Source of the DNA: Gentiana macrophylla
Lineage: Eukaryota > Streptophyta > Magnoliopsida > Gentianales > Gentianaceae
DNA length: 64,000 bases
Assembly (NCBI GenBank): GCA_026214975.1
Contig: JAOBSW010000361.1
Location: forward strand, 248,001 to 312,000
Direction: 5' to 3'
This document shows, piece after piece, positions 11,637 to 21,799 of this stretch. A program made the position numbers and the translations under genes. Under the pieces are notes generated by a model. The model was not told the DNA's origin. It ran no database searches and saw only the letters and a list, made by a program, of their open reading frames with translations. Numbering within the stretch: position 1 is the first letter of the stretch; every line of letters starts with the position of its first letter.

Positions 11637-12413
11637 TTGTATGTGGATGGGGCATCTAGTCGAAATGGCTGTGGGGCCGGAGTAATCTTGATGGAGCCCG
11701 GAACAACGGAGGAAATCGAAAAAGCTTTGAGGTTCGAATTTCCGGCCACGAATAATCAAGCCGAGTATGAAGCAGTAATTGCCGGGCTCAAATTAGCCAA
11801 AGAGTTAAAAGTGGAAAATGTTGAAGTATTCTGTGATTCCCAACTCATTGTCAACCAAATCTCAAGGGATTATGACACGCACTGTGGTATTCTAGAGAAG
11901 TATGGTGAGATTGTTCGACAACTGAAAAGCAACTTTAACTATTGCGAGTTCATCAGAATTGGAAGAGAGGACAACGAGCGAGCAGACTACCTCTCCAAGC
12001 TATCACTTAAAGAAGAAATTGCAGATCCCTCGATAATAATCGAGTATCTAGCCGTACCCGCTATTGAGGAAGCACAAATCATGGAAATTGATATACCAGC
12101 ACCAACTACATGTTGGATTGATGAAGTTCAAGCTTACATAGAAACAGGCCTGCTACCCGAGGGAGCGGACAAAGCTCGCGCTCTTAAGAAAAGAGCAGCC
12201 AGGTATATTTTAAACAATGGAATACTCTATAGAAGGTCCGCTACTAGACCTCTTTTACGATGTGTTCGAAAGGAAGAGAGCAAGACAATCCTTATCGAAC
12301 TTCACCAAGGGGTGTGTGGGGGCCACCCCGCTAGCCGTTCTTTATACGAGAAGGTCATAACCGCGAGGTATTATTGGCCAACCATCCTTAAAGACTCGAG
12401 AAAAATTTGGTAA
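11637..12413 (+). pseudogene. Tat archaeal-type RNase H (aRH) and integrase zinc-binding region
   Basis: A 258-codon open stretch. Residues 1-110 are a ribonuclease H fold: YVDGASSRNGCGAGVIL carries the first catalytic Asp, NQAEYEAVIAGL the Glu, VFCDSQLIVNQI the next Asp. This second RNase H marks the Tat lineage. The C-terminal third leads into the integrase H2C2 zone (LYRRSATRPLLRCV, then ELHQGVCGGHPASRSL with the His pair, and YYWPTILKD). The frame ends at TAA 12411-12413, where the Cys pair of the zinc finger should follow (the next frame starts MPECQKHAD). One frame change therefore separates the zinc finger halves. Confidence 0.85.
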
Positions 12414-12417
12414 GAGA

Positions 12418-13342
12418 ATGCCGGAGTGTCAAAAGCATGCGGACATCCCCCGCATACCATCTGTCGAACAGAGCATCATAACCACGCCTTGGCCTTTCGA
12501 CATGTGGGGGCTCGATCTCATCGGACCATTTCCGCCAGGAAGAGGGGGATGCAAAGTTATCATAGTAGCTGTGGATTATTTCACAAAATGGATCGAAGCA
12601 AAACCCATGGTTAAAATTACCGCAAAAGCCATGAGTTATTTCTTACACGATCAAATTTTTCACGTTTTGGCATTCCGCGGCGGTAGTATCGAGATCACGG
12701 CCCACAATTCGGGAAAGACTTTTCGGACCTTTGTGAGGAATTCAAAGTTAAACACCGGCGATCGTCCGTGGCTTATCCTCGAGAAGCGGCGGTGAGGCCG
12801 GCAATAAACAAATAATCAAAATGCTTAAGAAAAGCGTAGATGACAAGGTGAAAGCGGAGGGTGGGTCGATGAGCTACCCGCCATTCTCTGGTCACCGCAC
12901 CACGATCAAAACACCCACGGGAGAAACACCTTTTGCCTTGCGCACATGGATCGGAGGCTATGATTTCGATCGAAATGGCACTACCGGCATCGTGGTCGCA
13001 TTATACGAATCGGTGAATAATCTTTTAAGCAGCGGATCGACTTGGATCGGTGGAGGAAAAAGAATAGCGACTTATCATCGATTAGCGAACTACAAACAAA
13101 TCGCTAAACAACAACACGACAAGCGAATCCGCGACCACTCACTTAAAGTCGGGGATTTCGTTCTTCGGAACAGAAAGGCCACGGGTATGGAGCCTGATAA
13201 AGGGAAGCTAACAGCAAATTGGGAAGGCCCTTATCAAGTCGCAAGAGAGATCAAGAAAGGGACTTATGTCCTCAGAAATCAGCAAGGCTACGAGCTCAAT
13301 AGACCTTGGCATGCGGACAACCTCAAAAGGTACTACATGTAA
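12418..13342 (+). pseudogene. Tat integrase core and C-terminal domain, two frames
   Basis: 12418-12795 reads PWPFDMWGLDLIGPFPPGRG followed by VIIVAVDYFTKWIEAKPM, the D,D part of the integrase core. Text after about 12640 is degraded. 12821-13342 contains LPLVLWAYRTT-like remnants, then LKVGDFVLRNRK, GKLTANWEGPYQV and HADNLKRYYM, the C-terminal SH3-like end typical of Tat integrases. The enzyme joins the DNA copy to the host genome. The third catalytic residue is not recognisable because of frame changes near 12660-12900. Confidence 0.75.
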
Positions 13343-14065
13343 TAAATCGGCTAGGGATGTGGCTATCCCCTCGTTTCACGACTTGAGTGGTTAGGCTTTC
13401 TTATTTTGCTTGTAATCTTTACTCATCTAGCGGGATGAGTCAAAATTAATAAAGCCCGACTTTACATTCTCTTTTTATATGCAAATTATTACAAGTATGC
13501 ATGGGTAAGAAAGAATTGTGCTCGAAGAATTTTCAACAAAACTTCGGCTGGACTTTAGAGTTGTTAAAAATAGGGGCAATATTTGGGAAATTTTAACGCG
13601 GGCACAGGCACAACTTCCTAGCAAACAAGTTATTTGAGATAAGATTCGGAGGGACAGATGTTATCTCATACAGGAGTCCGCACAAGATCGACCTAGAATC
13701 TTATCTAAAACAAGGGGGACGGATGTTGTTATCATCGGATGTTGTTATCATCGGACTCAATTTAGACAGTAAATTCGAGCAAAAAGCAAGCATACATAAA
13801 AAACGGGCAGGAAACAAACTTGTGAATAAAATTATAAGCAGGACATTACAAAGACAAATGTGCGGACAAAAGTGCAGAAAAAGAAAAGAGTTATACATAT
13901 ACGAGCACAGAATAATGTTTTACAAAAGCAGAGCCAAAAATCTAGAACCCCGGGCGCATCTCTTCGTTATGGACATTCTCTTCACGGAGAGAATGATGCA
14001 GCATCTGATCAACATTTGTCTCAGATACGGAGGGCTCTACCAACGGCTCAGCGGTTTGCTCCACC
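13343..14065. other. Spacer between integrase and antisense ORF of the Tat element
   Basis: No coding domain seen. It holds an AATAAAGCCCGAC stretch near 13449 that could end the sense transcript, and a directly repeated 16-mer at 13723-13755 (ATGTTGTTATCATCGG twice). The sense and antisense coding regions converge here. Confidence 0.5.
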
Positions 14066-16813
14066 TCACCCCCAACCTGCTCGCCCTCTTGACCGCTCCT
14101 CTCTTATTCGTAGCCAGCGCACACGCTCTCTCAGATTCGCCTCAATCACAGCGGGGGCCACCCAATCAGGATCACACTCTGGAACATAGCGCTGAAGCTC
14201 AATATCAGAAAAAGGTATGCGATCATGAAATTCTCTTAGATAATCTGAGAAGGGATGGGTGAGAATCCATTCCTCTAGGACGTCAAGGTCGGGTTTACTG
14301 CCGTCATGAGCCAGGACGCACCTCGCGATATGATAAAACCCTTGATCATATCCCATCATAAAGCCGTCATCAGAAGCGGCCTTGAGCTGACCTTCAACAC
14401 TTGAGCCTAGATCCTTCAGCTGTGCCCGCAGATCCGTACACACTGCTTGCTCGGCTTCCCAATGAGCTTGGGCCTCGTTAACTTTAAGCTTCATCTCTGC
14501 ATGGCCCGATCATGATTTACCACGCTCCACGAGGTCGAGTTAACTTGCGGGTCTCGGTCACCGCGCCTTCGATTTCTCAATCTCGCATCATTTTGCGGTT
14601 AACCGCCCACGAAGCCCAGCGGACACATCATTTGCGGCCCCCAGAGCTTTCTGAGTTTCAACCAGCTCTTTCCTGACATTGACACTTTCAGCTATGGTGC
14701 TTCTATAATCATTGATGAATTGTGCCAAGCCAGTACCAACCTAATGGAAGAAAAACCAATAGCGGAGTCAATATTGACTTGAGGAAAACGACAATAAAAG
14801 GAATGAAAAACAAAAACAAGAAATGAGGTTTACCATGCTCACCGTGGCGCCGTATAAGCCCCACAAATCTTCAATACTCCCCAGAAAGGCACGGCGGGGA
14901 TCAACTTGATCCGCCAGCACAACCCTGTCCGCTATCCCGCGGCCTACCTCCATCTGGATATCATTAGGGATACCCCATCTGAAATGTCTCAGCGGGGGCA
15001 CATCAGCGATACCCCTTGAAATTGTGCGCGCCATGGCCAGGTCGAGAGGTTGTTGCCGCATGAACTCTTTGTCCAACCAGGCAGCGGGACAACCTCTGGG
15101 CCCGATAGGGACTCCGGCAAAGGGCACTACCACCGCCGTACCCTTGAGATACCACGTCATCGGCCACAGGTTTGCCTTTATCAGTTTTGGATTTCTTAAG
15201 AGGAGGGACCTCCTGCAAGCTGCTATCGTCTCCATCGGGCTCAATCTCTTCAACCGCAGCCCTCTTCTTCTTATCACCAGCAGGCGGCTTTGTAAGAGTG
15301 GTCTGCTTCATAGTTTTGCCCGCCGCGGTTTTTTCTATTACTGGCGGCTGGGATGATTTTGTGACCTTAGCCCCAGAGGCTCCGGCCGCCGACGTCTGCA
15401 AATCGACCATGGGAAGGGTTGTCTTAATCCCTTTTAGTTCAGCGCCCCTTTTCACCTCACCAACGGTCTTTTGCTTGGACAATTGGCTGCGACGAACTAA
15501 TCTATCCATGGTACCTGCGGGGAACAAATATATATTAGCGACTAGAACATATGAAAAGAGACATATTATGAAAAGAAGCAAGAAGAATGCAAGTAAAAAT
15601 CCTACTCGGTGCTCGCATATTAGGATAACCGCCGCATATTTCACACTGAGAAGGCATAAACCTCCCATGGTGACACTCGCCGTACCAATCAGGATGGGTC
15701 GGCAGCGAGTCGACTACAACTAAAGGTTCACCAACTTTTGCTCCGGGAAGTCCGGCCTATCTAAGATAGATTTGAGCGACGTCAAGCAACAACCTCCGGT
15801 TAAATGCCTAGCACGAGGTTCATTTTTACGAGTATAGCCCGGATCGTCTTTAAGCTCGGAGATAAACTCATCATCATCGTCATATTGGGTTTTATCTTAT
15901 TCAAGTGATCGATCTTGACCGAATTCTCCGCTAGCTTCTCAAGCGGCCCGACCTACCGGGACTCTACCTTCATACATCTTTTGTCCCAATCCGCCACCTT
16001 GTCGGGAAGATCAAATAACAAGCGGGGTCTACCATGACTCGATCGACTACGCGGTTGGATTTGGCGGCGCCGCTTCTTCCGGGAGAAACTATAAAAATAT
16101 AAAAGCACCGGCATCGGCGGTTCGCGCCCGCTCAACCTGCGATTATAATAAAGGACATTACCACGCGAACAACTCCCAAACTCGGTCGCAAGGCATCACT
16201 TTTAGCTCTTCCATAAAAGTAACAAAGAATGGATCAAAGGAAGTGCGAGTCCGGCCGCAAAATGATCATAATGCAGCCACAGATAGTCTTCTTTGGTCTC
16301 GACCCACGAGTCCATGGCATCTTTGGTCGGCGCCCATACTAACAAAAGCGATAGTCCGCCGAGATATCGTGACGTTTGCTAACGCCGAAGTATAATCTTC
16401 TCGATCCTTAAACTCCCTCCATCGGGCTACAAGTTCACTATCCGCCCGTTTACGCTCTGCGAGTTCATTTTCAACGCGGCGGACCTTCTCTTGGCGCCTC
16501 TTCTTTTTCGCGGGTTTCTCGTGGCGGTTTTCTTGCGTACAACAATTTTTGGAGATTTTTGGGCTTCTCCGATACCACAGCCCGGTTTCCACGGCTTCCT
16601 TGATCTTGCCGCTACTTTTGCGGCTCCAGGTTTTAAAACTCTCTCCATCTGGTGAGAGATTGCTTAGTGCCATTTGGTCGTCATCTTCAACCTCGCCCTC
16701 CATGGCGCCCTCACCAATAAGCGTGACCTCTGGGTCGATTCTATGTTAATGGATCCGGGGTTTGGATTGTCTTCCATCTCCTCCTCATCACCGCTAGAGC
16801 TAGCATCCTCCAT
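14066..16813 (-). pseudogene. Antisense ORF of the Tat element, coiled-coil protein, frame-broken
   Basis: Minus-strand coding stretches form one long gene-like unit from ATG 16811-16813 (MEDASSSGDEEEMED) downwards. The pieces are an acidic start; a basic Lys/Arg/Glu stretch (about 16480-16560); a region around 15950-16240 (FFVTFMEELKVMPCDRVWEL in one frame, then DKVADWDKRCMKVES); a Lys/Pro-rich linker (15100-15520); and a heptad-rich C-terminus (14066-14494). Antisense 3' ORFs with such coiled-coil proteins are known from Retand-type Tat elements; function unknown. Introns are likely near 14500-14760 and 15530-15670, and several frame shifts exist, so boundaries are approximate. The plus-strand gene at 4423-6636 has a similar plan. 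Confidence 0.6.
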
Positions 16814-17488
16814 GCTCACCTCCTCGACCCATAACCAGCTGCGGCCCTAGCCTCTTCGTCGATTGTGTGTGCTCGATGACATTGCGGAAAGAAAAAGGGC
16901 AAGGTGGATCGGTTTATCACCCAGACATGGAAATCGGGTCGAGGTGAGAGCAATCGCACCCCGACACCTCGCCCTTCCATCTTCCTTAAACAGATACAAA
17001 ATTCCCAAAAAACCCCAAACATCTGCCCAGAAAACCCCCAAGTTCTCAGAAATACCCTAAATTCAAAACCAGATAAACCCTAAAATGCATATTCAAAAGC
17101 ATAGACACAAATACTTGAACAAATAGCAAGAAACCATAATCAAAGCATGCCACATCGATGGATCTTACGAGAGAAAGAGCCATAAATGGCAGAAAAACAT
17201 AAACGGCTTGGGCTCATGGCATTCATCAAAAAGAGGTAAAATTGCAGAGGCAAGAATCACAGCATTCATGAATTTTGTAAGAAGAATGGGAGAAATAAAA
17301 AGCATAATCAAATCGACAAACAATAAAAAGGGTGAAATTTACTTTGATTGATAATAAAGGTGATAAAGTGTTGAGCTTTGGTGAAAAGAGCACTCGCGAA
17401 TCGCTTGCAATCGCGGAATTTCCTTGCTTTATCGCGGAGGGATTTATTAGAAGTAAAAAGGGAAAAGCGTAAGTGTTGGGGTGACTCC

Positions 17489-17500
17489 TCTATTTATAGA
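17489..17500 (-). promoter_or_regulatory. Candidate TATA box for the Tat antisense ORF
   Basis: On the minus strand the sequence reads CTCTATAAATAGAGGA, a textbook plant TATA box. It lies about 680 bp upstream of the antisense ATG at 16813 and inside the element, between ORF and 3' LTR. The long leader may contain an intron. This supports independent transcription of the antisense gene. Confidence 0.5.
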
Positions 17501-17719
17501 GGAGAATTGAGGGGAACGACGCTTGGGATTCAAAATTCAAATGTAATGATAGCGAGAGCGGTTACCGATTTCTCTCCACCAATCGAGCAAGGGGCGGTTC
17601 ATCCCAACCGCCGTGTCGAGAACACGTGGCGAGACATGGCGTTTCGTGTACCGATACATCCGTTTACATTTTCTAACCGTTCAAATTTCTTTCGGCGAGC
17701 ATCACATCACGCGGCATAA

Positions 17720-18133
17720 GCGACTTGGCGTATTACTATCTCCCAACATTATTTCAAGCGACTAGCATCAATCAATGCCCGCTTTGGCTTACACAACAAA
17801 ACACCTTTGATGAAGCGTTATCATTTGAGTAAGTCCGGCCGAGCGTTGTCGGCAATCAATCAATCATTTGCAATACGAGGCATATAATCGGTAATTTCGC
17901 TCACGCGATACTAACTGCGATTCAAGCCCGATAGAACATTATCGGCGATCAAGCACATTCGCTACAAATGCACACGACACATAGCTAGTGGTTTTCACCA
18001 ACACTGGTTCAAGCCCGATAGAGCAATATCGGCAAACCTCTATCACGGCGACTACAAAAGAGCTTCACCTAAAGTTCTTCTTCAAGTTCTACTCTCCGCC
18101 TTGGCGGACACGCGAGCACGCAGTAGGGGCCAT
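17720..18133. other. Tat 3' untranslated zone before the 3' LTR
   Basis: No ORF of interest. Phrases such as TTCAAGCCCGATAGA followed by ATATCGGC recur at about 17925 and 18008, a short degenerate tandem repeat as is common in the 3' UTR of Retand-type elements. It ends in the presumed polypurine tract before 18134. Confidence 0.45.
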
Positions 18134-18740
18134 TGATATACCCGGATTGGAATGGGGCCTGTTCATCCATATTGGGCCTACAATCTTGGCCCATCAACAC
18201 GAGATAATGGCCTCTATCTCCGCCGGGCCGCCGCCATCAAGCTTCTTCGGCCGCTAGCTACAAATCGGGGCTGTCCGCCGACATTAAGCGGACCCATTCT
18301 CTCCGTGTGATTCCTACCTATATACTTAAGGCAAAAACGAGTCGATGAAGGCAAAATCGAGTCCATACTTTCGACCTACTACTCATTTGCTCGCCATGCT
18401 TATCCGGTGGCCAATCCGGTGGCAACACTTTCTGGTGGCTAGGACATTGTATTGCATGCATGCTTAACTTAGCTATATACTCGATTGTCTTGTCGATGAA
18501 CGAAAACCGACTTACTTTTTAGCCTATATATATATGGGATCACATTGTAATAAGAGGACTCTCTCTCTCAAGCTTTAACTATAAAATCTAATACAAGCGA
18601 AACTCGCCAATTTGTCGACAGATTAACTTGTTCATCTTGTAAAGCGATCCGGCGACCTTGTTCTTATTCGCCACCCTAACCACACCGGAGAAATCATTCA
18701 TTTCAGACCTCATATCCTCAAGATATCCTCAAGATAAACA
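18134..18740 (+). repeat. 3' LTR of the Tat element
   Basis: Colinear with 6799-7403. It contains a small duplication near its end (ATATCCTCAAG twice, 18712-18735) and many CAG/CTG sites of the 5' LTR read as CG here. Confidence 0.92.
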
Positions 18741-18849
18741 TATTAAACATGGCCATAGGGGTCTTATTTTGCATTTTGATCCATATCTCCAAGTACTACC
18801 ATCGAGTTGCCCTTACAAATCATTATGCCATACATAGGATTTTAAGAAT

Positions 18850-19245
18850 AAAAAAAAGCAAAAAAACAGTTGCCGGTTCGACCACCGGTTTTACGGGTCT
18901 CGAGCGGTTACCTTACATGGGCGGGCCAATACATGACCCAAACCGGTTCCGTGACCGGGTCACAGGTTCAAACGGTTCGACCGCCGGGCCGGGCCAGGTC
19001 TGACAACTATAACCCTGAGTAAGAGTCAGACTCTACATGCACGACCCGGGCCGAACTCCGGATTAGTCGGACCAATGGGTTCCGGATACCGGAGGCTTTA
19101 AGCAAAAAAAAAAAAATATTGATAGGAAATCACAAATTGTCTCGTAACAATAAATGATAATATATGTAATATATTAGTATTATTATGTCAGTAAATCGAA
19201 TGAGATTATTTAACAAATGTTTTATATTTAACTAAAATCTACTGG
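18850..19245. mobile_element. hAT-like non-autonomous fragment
   Basis: 18870-19010 is rich in CCGGTT/ACCGGT words (for example CCGGTTCGACCACCGG), the subterminal style of plant hAT-type elements with 'CCGGTT' arrays. 19127-19240 is the same sequence as 30290-30405, where CCGGTT-rich ends also flank it. Termini were not fixed. Confidence 0.4.
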
Positions 19246-19550
19246 GGCGGATGCGCGCCGAGTCGGTGTTATGACGGATCTGGCGCGCCAAAGTCGGATC
19301 TTTGGGTGGATGCGTCGCCCTTAATATACTTTTGGACTTTTTGGCATAACACCATTGTTGTCAACTGATATGCAAATATGTTTGAACCCTTCCTAACCAG
19401 TTCTTTCAAAACTAAAACTGCTTGCCAAATCTGTCACAAAAACGTTAGTCATTAATGCAAAATATTTTCAAACGACCGTTCATAATTTGGCTTTCTTCTT
19501 TTACCTAAACTTGAGTAATCATAAATCAAAATCAACTGGGTATCTATTTT

Positions 19551-20182
19551 TGAGTGGCCTACCTCTACCAATCCAGTATTCAAATGGATTTCAGGAACAT
19601 CGAAAAGGAGCTTTTTCACTTTAGAAGGCTGCCTATTTGGATATGTACTGATAGTACGTCTGTGAACCCCAACTATTCTAAGAAGCACTTATAATGGCTT
19701 AAAGATCTATCACATAGAGTAAAAGAAAAAACCCCGGCTATTCTAAGAAGCACTTATACTGGCTTAAAGATCCATCACATAGATTAAAAGAAAAACCTAT
19801 TGTCTGATAAAACAGCTGGCAGAATAAATTAATTTACACTAAAGCTTACCTAAATAGAAAAAGTCATGTTGGACCAGATAATATATCAGGATGAACAGGA
19901 AATAATTCCCATTTAAAATGAGTAAACAAAGCTCAAATTAGGTGGTTTACTCTTAAAATTAACCATAAAGTGTATGGATTTTCAACTTATCCAATCGACC
20001 AACAGATACTAGGCGAGAGCATGATTTTTTTTTTTTTACTTTTTTATTTCGGCAAGGCATCTTTATTTCATGCCCTATTGATCGCTTATGACAGAACCAT
20101 CAAGTTCAGTTCTTTACCCGGTAGTAAATATTACTAATATTCATACTTTCAGCAAATATATTAACCAGCAAATTACACTAGT
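19551..20182 (+). repeat. 632-bp direct repeat, copy A
   Basis: From TGAGTGGCCTACC to ACACTAGT this segment is the same length as 28945-29576 and appears identical base for base on reading. It includes an internal tandem repeat of about 66 bp (CTATTCTAAGAAGCACTTAT at about 19674 and 19739). At 20182 the match stops abruptly and a different repeat (ACGACGTCGT array) begins. Confidence 0.85.
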
Positions 20183-20198
20183 AAATATTACTAATAAT

Positions 20199-21288
20199 CA
20201 TACCATACGACGTCATTTTGCCTAACCCAAAAATGTTACCGTACAAAATCATACGACGTCGTTTTACCTTTCCCAAAAATCATACGTTGTCGTTTTACCT
20301 AAAAAAAAAAGGAAAGAAGCGTATATAGCGACAAAAATTTGATAAATGGTCAGTGCGAGACAAAAGAATATTTTCGTGATTATAAAGGACAAAAATCACA
20401 AATGTTACTTTAAAAATGTTCTTCATGTGTTAATGTTTCTTTATATTTCACAATTGTTACTTCATATTACTTTATCTCGCATATGTTACTTCATATATGT
20501 TCTTCATAAATATTCTTTTTTCTTATTAAATTACAATGTCTTCTATCCCTTTTTATGATAATTTTGTCCTTCGGACAAAAAACTAAAAAAATGTATGCTG
20601 CGCTCACTTTTTTATACATTGGTTATAGCTTTTTTATACATCAATTTATAGTTTTATATCTCGCAATAAATTAACTTTAGTAAAAATTAAAAAAAAATAT
20701 GAACCAATTTCAATGCTTAGAAAAGTATTTAAACCCTAGTGAAGATCGAAATGCACCCTAGTGATAAACACGTTATTGTGATAACACCGTACCAAACCAT
20801 ACGACGTCATTTTGCCTAACCCAAAAATGTTACCGTACAAAATCATACGACGTCGTTTTACCTAAAAAAAAAAAAATGTACGCGCTCACTTTTTTTATAC
20901 ATTGGTTATAGCCCTCACTTTTTTATACATCGGCTATAGTTTTTATATCTGCAATAAATTAACTTTAGTAAAAATAAAAAAAAAAATATGAACCAATTTC
21001 AATGCTTAGAAAAGCATTTAAACCCTAGTGAAGATCGAAATGCACCCTAGTGATAAACACGTTATTGTGATAACACCGTACCAAATCATACGACGTCATT
21101 TTGCCTAGCCCAAAAATGTTACCGTACAAAATTATACGACGTCGTTTTACCTTTCCCAAAAAAAGAAATTAACAAAAAAGATGAAGGATTGATACGACGT
21201 CGTTTTGTCTAAGCCCGAAAAAAAAAAAAAAAAAAAAAAGACAAAACGACAAAATGGTCGTCCATATGCACAATTAATAAGTACTACT
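20199..21288. repeat. Array with ACGACGTCGT palindromes and 289-bp tandem duplication
   Basis: CATACGACGTCATTTTGCC and CATACGACGTCGTTTTACC alternate at about 20205, 20255, 20798, 20848, 21086 and 21136, with a last ATACGACGTCGTTTTG near 21191. The stretch AAACCCTAGTGAAGATCGAA recurs at 20731 and 21020, a tandem unit of 289 bp. The last part (about 20795-21288) is repeated at 25254-25745. No coding sequence. Confidence 0.75.
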
Positions 21289-21469
21289 ACTAGCGGGTGT
21301 GTTCCGTGCGTTGCACGGTGTTTGCCCTCTGATATAGTGTTCTTGCTTCTTTTACGTGGGTGGTTTTGAAGCGGTGTATGTTACTTTGTTGTTGGCAGCG
21401 CGTTGTGTGTGACTATTACATTACATATAGAGTAAATGGGTAAGTGGTTGTATCCTACAAATATATACG

Positions 21470-21777
21470 TTATGTGGTCGTGAACCTATTTCGTTGAGCC
21501 TTTATTTCTGCTATTATCTTGCGGTTTTTTAACCATTCCTCTGTTTCGTTGAGTAATTCTGTAAACCCCTGTTAATTTAGAAAGAAGAGAATAATATCAG
21601 CAATAAGGTCTGTATGTGTTATTTGTTAATGGATTTCTTTTTACTGTGGTAGTTACCTGATCTTGCATTGCATGCAGTTCTAGTGTTGTGCGATGCAGCA
21701 AAGTCTATGCACTTCGGTCGAAGAAAATAGCTCTTAGGGTTCCTGATTCGTCGGAGAGTCGTGCAACAACTTTGCAG
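21470..21777 (-). pseudogene. RPA-like (OB-fold) gene fragment, last two exons
   Basis: Minus exon 21657-21777 reads CKVVARLSDESGTLRAIFFD followed by a stop codon and TLLHRTTLELHAMQDQ. The 'lsDesGt..a.ifd..A..Ll..t..eL' pattern is that of the C-terminal OB-fold of replication protein A large subunit. It is flanked by an AG acceptor and a GTAACT donor. The following exon 21470-21568 (GFTELLNETEEWLKNRKI... to a TAA) completes a plausible 3' end. RPA-like genes are regular passengers of plant Helitrons, and this one sits just inside the Helitron end. One in-frame TAG makes it a probable pseudogene. Confidence 0.45.
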
Positions 21778-21799
21778 CTATTTGACATTATGTGTTAGT

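Larger units (their letters stand above)
6799..18740 (+). mobile_element. Ty3/gypsy LTR retrotransposon, Tat (Retand/Ogre-like) lineage, 11.9 kb
   Basis: Two direct LTRs of about 605 bp bracket gag, protease, RT, RNase H, a second archaeal-type RNase H (aRH) and integrase on the plus strand. A long antisense ORF lies between integrase and the 3' LTR. The aRH and the large 3' accessory region are hallmarks of the Tat lineage. LTRs start TGATATACCC and end GATAAACA. The polypurine tract is probably GCAGTAGGGGCCAT just before 18134. A TGGCGC at 7423 may belong to the primer-binding site, but it is about 20 bases from the LTR end. Flanks CTTTT (6794-6798) and TATTA (18741-18745) do not match, so no target duplication is visible. 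Sense frames are broken many times, so the copy as given is not coding-competent. Confidence 0.9.

Noticed and set aside
13723..14262. 179-codon plus-strand ORF after the Tat integrase
   Set aside because: Overlaps the antisense coiled-coil ORF end and has no recognisable domain; the minus strand reading is the more protein-like one.
6794..18745. Target-site duplication for the Tat element
   Set aside because: Flanking pentamers CTTTT and TATTA do not match, and shifting the ends by one or two bases does not help.
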